DNA of 26,917 nucleotides from Selenomonas sp. (GTDB lineage Bacteria > Bacillota > Negativicutes > Selenomonadales > Selenomonadaceae): NCBI GenBank assembly GCA_015265235.1, contig JABZYJ010000012.1, forward strand, positions 1-26,917, read 5' to 3'. The translations under genes and the position numbers were made by a program. Shown in pieces: positions 22,580 to 26,917 of the stretch; positions within the stretch are counted from its first letter, which is position 1, and each line of letters starts with the position of its first letter. Below the pieces are notes generated by a model. It was given only the letters and a program-made list of their open reading frames with translations. It was not told the DNA's origin and made no database searches.

Positions 22580-24213
22580 GCCTTATACACCCCAATCCGC
22601 TGTAAAAATCGGATGCCGACTGTACCGACCATCGGCAGACGGCGCAGATCCTCCTCGATCAGGCCGCGCAGCAGGATCATCGCCGCCACATAAACGAAGC
22701 AGCCGAAGAACACCGCACCAAAGGTAGAGATCGCTGCAATCCCCCACCATGCCAGTGTCCATGCGTAGAAGAAATGGACGGCACATGCCATAATTCCGGC
22801 AGAACATATCGTTTTGATGAGCTGGAGAAGCTCGATACGATAGCCGATGAAACGGTAGATAAAGTAAAGATTGATGATCGCCGCGACACCCATATCTGCC
22901 GCCGTCGCCCATGCCGCGCCCATGATGCCGAGCCATGGGATCGCCGTCAGATGCCAGTTTAGAAAAATCTTTGCCGCCGCTGCGAGCACCATGTTCACCA
23001 TGGGGATGGTCGGATGACCAAGTCCCTGCAAAATCCCCGTTGAGACCTGATGCAGACCGAGCAGGATGATGCTCACCGCCGAGATCATGACCGCAGGCCC
23101 CGCTCCCGGTGCATTGTAGATCAGCGAAGAAATTGGCGTCGCCAAAATAAACACAATGACAAAGGCGGGAAAACAGACGAAATTCGAAATGCGCACGGAT
23201 GCCGCTGTCTGATCGTAGACGCGCGCCTGATCGCCAAGCACGCGTGACTCCGAGATGGCGGGCACAATACTCATCGCCATGGATGCGGTCAGTATCGTCG
23301 CCAGATTGACGAGCGGAACGGCCATGCCGTTCAGATAACCGAAAAGCTCCGTCGCCTCACTGATGCTGTAGCCTGCTGCCTCAAGACGCTGCGGAACAAT
23401 CATCAGATCCAGATTCGAGACCACGGGCAGCATAATGCTCGCCGCCGAGACCGGAAGTGCCAGCTTAAAAATACGATGAATGATCGAAAGCCGCGTCTCG
23501 TAAGGAACATTCGGCAGAGGTTTCAGCTCTGTCCCGTAATCACGAGCAATATCCCGCTCCAGTTTGATATGGAAGTAGACGAGAACAATGAGCCCCGTCA
23601 CCGCTCCTGCGAAAGCCCCGAGTGACGCGCCGGCGGCTGCGTAGTCCAGCCCCCATGGCATGAGAAGACTCGCGAGGACAATCATGGTCACCACGCGGAA
23701 AATCTGCTCTACGATCTGCGACACCGCCGTCGGTGTCATGCGCTGCCATCCCTGCAAATACCCACGGGAACTGGCGAGCAGGGTCACGAAAAAGACCGTC
23801 GGGGCAAGCACCACCACAGCCTTGTAGGCACGCGCATCACGAATCAGCTGCCACTCGATCAGCCAGTCTGCCGCCAAATAGGTCAAAATCGAAAAGAGCA
23901 GTCCTGTCAGCACCATGAGCATCATAGAGATGCGAAACACACGCTTCGCTCCGTAGATATCCTTGAGTGCGACGCGTTCCGCCGTAATAATCGAAATCGC
24001 TACCGGGACACCGGCCTGCGAGACCGTCATGGCAAAAAAATAAATGGGGAACGCCATCTGGTAGAGACCAATACCTTCGCCGCCCAGAATACGGGAGACG
24101 AAGATCCAGTTCAGCGACCCGATCACCTTAACCACAAAACCTGCGATGGTCAGAACAAAAGTACCCTTGAGAAAGGATTCTCCTTTGCTATTCTTCCCTT
24201 CCGCAACATTCAT
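22576..24213 (-). CDS. Polysaccharide/lipid flippase of the MOP superfamily (SpoVB/MurJ-like)
   Basis: This protein (545 residues from the ATG at 24213) has the hydrophobic profile of a 12-14-helix flippase. The N-terminal SFLKGTFVLTIAGFVVKVIG and GGEGIGLYQMAFPIYFF are typical of the SpoVB/RfbX/MurJ group that moves lipid-linked sugars across the membrane. Which lipid (lipid II, teichoic acid or polysaccharide precursor) cannot be read from the sequence; 'SpoVB-like' describes the sequence and does not imply sporulation. A GTG 18 bases upstream (24231) is also in frame; neither has a good ribosome site, and a small hairpin, TCTCA-TTAG-TGAGA, reaches the ATG. It is expressed from the promoter at 24269-24297 and overlaps the lipid kinase gene. 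Confidence 0.87.
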   Translation of the reverse strand: MNVAEGKNSKGESFLKGTFVLTIAGFVVKVIGSLNWIFVSRILGGEGIGLYQMAFPIYFFAMTVSQAGVPVAISIITAERVALKDIYGAKRVFRISMMLMVLTGLLFSILTYLAADWLIEWQLIRDARAYKAVVVLAPTVFFVTLLASSRGYLQGWQRMTPTAVSQIVEQIFRVVTMIVLASLLMPWGLDYAAAGASLGAFAGAVTGLIVLVYFHIKLERDIARDYGTELKPLPNVPYETRLSIIHRIFKLALPVSAASIMLPVVSNLDLMIVPQRLEAAGYSISEATELFGYLNGMAVPLVNLATILTASMAMSIVPAISESRVLGDQARVYDQTAASVRISNFVCFPAFVIVFILATPISSLIYNAPGAGPAVMISAVSIILLGLHQVSTGILQGLGHPTIPMVNMVLAAAAKIFLNWHLTAIPWLGIMGAAWATAADMGVAAIINLYFIYRFIGYRIELLQLIKTICSAGIMACAVHFFYAWTLAWWGIAAISTFGAVFFGCFVYVAAMILLRGLIEEDLRRLPMVGTVGIRFLQRIGVYKA

Positions 24214-24268
24214 CTCACTAATGAGAAACACCGCCTCAACTACTAATTATGAGAATAATATCGATTGA

Positions 24269-24297
24269 ATTATATCATGAACTGCCTCCACTATCAA
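24269..24297 (-). promoter_or_regulatory. Sigma-70/A-type promoter of the flippase-lipid kinase operon
   Basis: Minus-strand -35 TTGATA (24292-24297) and -10 TATAAT (24269-24274) are 17 bases apart, with TGA before the -10 (an extended -10). The start falls near 24262. Just downstream is an AT-rich palindrome, ATTAT-GAGA-ATAAT (24246-24259), which would cover the first transcribed bases. Confidence 0.82.
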
Positions 24298-24330
24298 TGG
24301 ACTTCACTCACACGGACAGATGTTTCAAAC

Positions 24331-24370
24331 CACAAAAAGACCTCACACGATACAGTCGCATGAGGTCTTT
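24331..24370 (-). terminator. Intrinsic terminator after hemL
   Basis: The minus strand pairs AAAGACCTCA (24370-24361) with TGAGGTCTTT (24345-24336), a perfect 10-bp stem with a 15-base loop. A T-run (TTTTTG) follows, three of whose T's belong to the stem. It begins eight bases after the hemL stop and separates the heme genes from the flippase promoter. Confidence 0.8.
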
Positions 24371-24378
24371 GAGAAAAA

Positions 24379-25698
24379 TTATTTTCGTGCTTTTTTGACT
24401 GCGGCAAACGCCTTCTCCGAAGCGGCAATCGTATGCTCAATGTCTTTGTCTGTATGCGCTCCCGACATGAATACCGTTTCAAACTGGGACGGGGCAAGAT
24501 ACACTCCCTCGTCGAGCATCGTCTCAAACCAGATGCGGAAGGCATCCTGATCAGCGGCAGCGGCATCCTCATAGTTATAGACATCACGATCAATAAAGAA
24601 GATACCGAACATCGAGCCCGCCTGATGCGCGCATATCGGCACGCCTGCCTCCTTCGCCGTACGCTGCCAGCCAAGCAGGAGATTCTTCGTCTTGATAGTC
24701 AGTTCACGGCTGTAATCCGCCTTGCCTTCTTCGGGGTCTGCCGTGATGAGCTTCAGCGTCTCAATGCCCGCCGTCATGGCAAGCGGATTGCCCGAGAGTG
24801 TGCCCGCCTGATAGACGGGACCCGAGGGGGAAATCTGCTCCATGATCTCACGGCGTCCACCGTATGCCGCAACGGGCAGACCGCCACCGATGATCTTGCC
24901 GAGACAGGTGAGATCGGGGCGAATGCCATAGGCAGCCTGCGCGCCACCCAAGGACGCACGGAAGCCGCACATCACCTCATCAAAGATGAGAAGCGTGCCG
25001 TGCTGCTCGGTCAGCTCACGCAGCAGGGAGAGATAGCCCTGACGCGGCAGCACCAGCCCCATATTTCCCGCAACTGGCTCAACGATGACGGCGGCAATAT
25101 GATCGCCCTCACGCTCCATCACATCGCGGATGGCAGCCTCATCGTTGTACGGAACAGCAATCGTGTCCGCCGCTGTCCCCTTCGTCACACCGGGAGAACT
25201 CGGGACGCCGAAGGTCGCCATGCCTGAGCCTGCGCTGACGAGAAGGCTGTCGTTATGCCCGTGGTAGCATCCGATGAACTTGACGATTTTATCTCGTCCG
25301 GTATAGCCGCGTGCCAGTCGCAGTGCACTCATCGTCGCCTCAGTTCCTGAGTTGACCATGCGGATGCATTCAATGGTCGGATAGACCGACTGAACGAGCT
25401 TAGCCAGCTCCGTCTCCATGAGCGTCGGTGCACCGTAGCTCGTCCCACGCGCCACCGTCTCCTGCAGAGCCTTCACCACCTGCGGATGCGCGTGCCCGAC
25501 GATCATCGGCCCCCATGATCCCACGTAGTCGATGTAGGAGTTCCCGTCAATATCGTAGATATACGCCCCCTCTGCACGTGCAATAAAGAGCGGATTGCCT
25601 CCCACATTGGCAAACGAACGGACGGGACTGTTGACCCCGCCGGGCATATACTGTTTTGCCTCGTCAAAGGCAGCCCTTGATTTTTCGGTATGGCGCAT
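24379..25698 (-). CDS. hemL: Glutamate-1-semialdehyde 2,1-aminomutase
   Basis: This 439-residue PLP enzyme converts glutamate-1-semialdehyde to 5-aminolevulinate in the C5 route to tetrapyrroles. The family start MPGGVNSPVRSF (18-29), VNSGTEATMSALRLAR (115-130), Asp240 with EVMCGFR, and the Schiff-base Lys268 in CLGKIIGGGLP are all present. The length is normal. The ATG has AAGGAGGG six bases upstream and follows hemB by 12 bases, so the pair is an operon whose products act in sequence. hemA, which makes its substrate, is not in the window. Confidence 0.97.
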   Translation of the reverse strand: MRHTEKSRAAFDEAKQYMPGGVNSPVRSFANVGGNPLFIARAEGAYIYDIDGNSYIDYVGSWGPMIVGHAHPQVVKALQETVARGTSYGAPTLMETELAKLVQSVYPTIECIRMVNSGTEATMSALRLARGYTGRDKIVKFIGCYHGHNDSLLVSAGSGMATFGVPSSPGVTKGTAADTIAVPYNDEAAIRDVMEREGDHIAAVIVEPVAGNMGLVLPRQGYLSLLRELTEQHGTLLIFDEVMCGFRASLGGAQAAYGIRPDLTCLGKIIGGGLPVAAYGGRREIMEQISPSGPVYQAGTLSGNPLAMTAGIETLKLITADPEEGKADYSRELTIKTKNLLLGWQRTAKEAGVPICAHQAGSMFGIFFIDRDVYNYEDAAAADQDAFRIWFETMLDEGVYLAPSQFETVFMSGAHTDKDIEHTIAASEKAFAAVKKARK

Positions 25699-25710
25699 AT
25701 AGTTCCCTCC

Positions 25711-26685
25711 TTATCCGTTCATCCAGTCAGCAGCATCCAAGGCATGATAGGTGATGATGATCTTTGCGCCGGCACGCTTCATGCCTGTCAGTGTCTCCAG
25801 AACAATCCGCTGCTCATCAATCCAGCCGTTTGCTGCCGCCGCCTTGACCATGGCGTACTCGCCGCTGACATTGTAGACGGCAATGGGGCGATCTGTCACC
25901 TCATAGACACGGCGTACCACATCGAGATAGGCAAGAGCCGGCTTTACCATGATGATGTCAGCGCCCTCTTCCACATCCAATGCAGTCTCTTTCAGTGCCT
26001 CACGGACATTCGCCGGATCCATCTGATACTGCCTGCGGTCACCGAAGGCGGGCGTGCTATCCGCCGCATCGCGAAAAGGTCCATAGTATCCCGAGGCATA
26101 CTTTACTGCGTAGCTCATAATGGAGGTGTTCTCAAATTTATTTTCGTCAAGAGCCTCGCGGATGGCGGCGATGCGTCCATCCATCATATCAGACGGTGCA
26201 ACGATGTCTGCCCCCGCCTTCGCCTGACTTACGGCAACCTTCTGCAGGAGTGCGAGTGTCCTGTCATTATCGACATAGTGTCCTGTGAGATGTCCACAGT
26301 GTCCATGCGTCGTATACTGACAAAGGCATACATCGCCAACGACCAGCAGGTCAGGAACAGCATCCTTGATCGCAGCGATCGCGCGCTGGACAGGACTCTC
26401 CATATCCCATGCAGCGCTGCCGTCCTCGTCCTTATAAGCAGGAAGGCCGAACACCTCGACGGCGCGAATTCCACGCGCTGCGATCTCGTGTGCGAGCGCT
26501 GCGACCTGATCCACAGAGTAGTGGAAACACCCCGGCATACTCGGGATCTCTTCTTTGATCTTCTCTCCGGGAACAACAAAGATCGGATAGACAAAATCGC
26601 GCACCGACAGCTCTGTCTCACGCACAAGATCGCGCATTCCAGACGAGATGCGCAGACGGCGCGGACGAAGTTTTTGATAAATCAT
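25711..26685 (-). CDS. hemB: Delta-aminolevulinic acid dehydratase (porphobilinogen synthase)
   Basis: This 324-residue enzyme condenses two 5-aminolevulinate molecules into porphobilinogen. The zinc cysteines Cys120, Cys122 and Cys130 (CLCQYTTHGHCGH) show the zinc-dependent form. The two active-site lysines are Lys195 (SYAVKYASGYYGPFRDA) and Lys248 (IMVKPALAYLD). The N-terminus (RLRISSGMRDLVRET) and length are standard. The ATG has AGGAG nine bases upstream. It precedes hemL and so uses that gene's product. No convincing promoter is visible in the 71 bases before it, so it may be transcribed with the gene at the right edge or from further upstream. Confidence 0.97.
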   Translation of the reverse strand: MIYQKLRPRRLRISSGMRDLVRETELSVRDFVYPIFVVPGEKIKEEIPSMPGCFHYSVDQVAALAHEIAARGIRAVEVFGLPAYKDEDGSAAWDMESPVQRAIAAIKDAVPDLLVVGDVCLCQYTTHGHCGHLTGHYVDNDRTLALLQKVAVSQAKAGADIVAPSDMMDGRIAAIREALDENKFENTSIMSYAVKYASGYYGPFRDAADSTPAFGDRRQYQMDPANVREALKETALDVEEGADIIMVKPALAYLDVVRRVYEVTDRPIAVYNVSGEYAMVKAAAANGWIDEQRIVLETLTGMKRAGAKIIITYHALDAADWMNG

Positions 26686-26756
26686 TGTGAGTATCTCCTA
26701 TTCCTGAACGAGATGACTAAGTGACATCTAAACCTTCTCAATCACACCAAATTATT

Positions 26757-26917
26757 TCAAGGATGCTCTTCTTCCAAAGAAAAGCGTGAGCCACATCGCA
26801 TACAAAGCCATTCCTTTTCCCACGCTGCATAGTCCAACTCGTACTGTTTTTCTGCAGCTGCATTTTGCTCAGCTATTTCAAGATTCTTCTTCTTTTTTCT
26901 TCGATGTCCCCATATAG
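26757..26917 (-). CDS. C-terminal end of a zinc-ribbon-like protein, cut by the right edge
   Basis: A minus-strand frame enters at the right edge and runs 52 codons to a TGA at 26757-26759. The stretch starts with a basic cluster (about IWGHRRKKKK), continues with a charged helix of Glu/Gln/Ala, and ends with WLCMRCGSRFSLEEEHP. The Cys-Met-Arg-Cys-Gly is half of a zinc ribbon. The other half and any membrane segment would lie upstream, outside the window. The stop is 71 bases before hemB, in the same direction. The codons are more AT-rich than the neighbours. With no start visible I am only fairly sure it is real. Confidence 0.55.
   Translation of the reverse strand, partial: IWGHRRKKKKNLEIAEQNAAAEKQYELDYAAWEKEWLCMRCGSRFSLEEEHP

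Noticed and set aside
26711..26729. Inverted repeat AGATG-9-CATCT upstream of hemB as an operator
   Set aside because: Only five base pairs with a mismatched interior, and no promoter is recognisable around it, so chance is likely.

Overview
The window is one dense stretch of bacterial chromosome. It carries 22 complete protein genes, two gene ends cut by the window edges, and no rRNA, tRNA, CRISPR array or insertion sequence that I can see. The gene set is Bacillota-like: GatCAB amidotransferase, TmcAL, a Bacillus-type SpeA, a SpoVB-like flippase, stand-alone PncC and a DUF815 ATPase. It is combined with fairly GC-rich coding DNA, strong Shine-Dalgarno sites and near-consensus sigma-70/A promoters. 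My inference is a Negativicutes member of the Selenomonas type. That rests on recalled gene families, not on a database search.

Almost everything is transcribed on the minus strand, from high to low coordinates. From the right edge there is the tail of a zinc-ribbon protein (26757-26917). Then come hemB-hemL (tetrapyrrole synthesis), closed by a terminator at about 24331-24370, and a promoter (24269-24297) driving a flippase and a diacylglycerol-kinase-like enzyme. The only plus-strand genes are tmcAL and a DUF815 ATPase (19178-21683). They converge on the lipid kinase gene and diverge from mnmA across a compact promoter region.

From mnmA an eight-gene minus-strand run (19030 to 11447) continues without any gap that could hold a full promoter. 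It holds mnmA (tRNA 2-thiouridine), a membrane-anchored unknown, a NYN nuclease-like protein with a basic linker and a ribbon-helix-helix-like tail, a DUF3783-like protein, an orphan ABC substrate-binding lipoprotein, and then speA-speE-speB. The three spe genes make a polyamine pathway: arginine to agmatine, agmatine to putrescine, and putrescine to spermidine. The gatCAB operon follows with its own promoter and a structured leader, and ends in a long hairpin. Next is the overlapping pair gph-rlmD.

A promoter with a palindrome in its spacer (5910-5938) then starts the last run: a second orphan substrate-binding protein, rimO, pncC, two exported proteins of unknown function, and a D-malate/tartrate-type dehydrogenase. 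A hairpin at 51-74 ends this run, and the first codons of another gene lie at 1-22.

The most notable non-coding signals are: a very strong plus-strand intrinsic terminator buried inside the convergent lipid kinase gene (21861-21908); a palindrome resembling an NrdR box in the mnmA/tmcAL divergent promoter; a roughly 20-bp hairpin filling the gatB-gph junction; and a folded leader ahead of gatC. I found no clear new defence or mobile system. The closest to an undescribed protein is the NYN/ribbon-helix-helix fusion next to mnmA.
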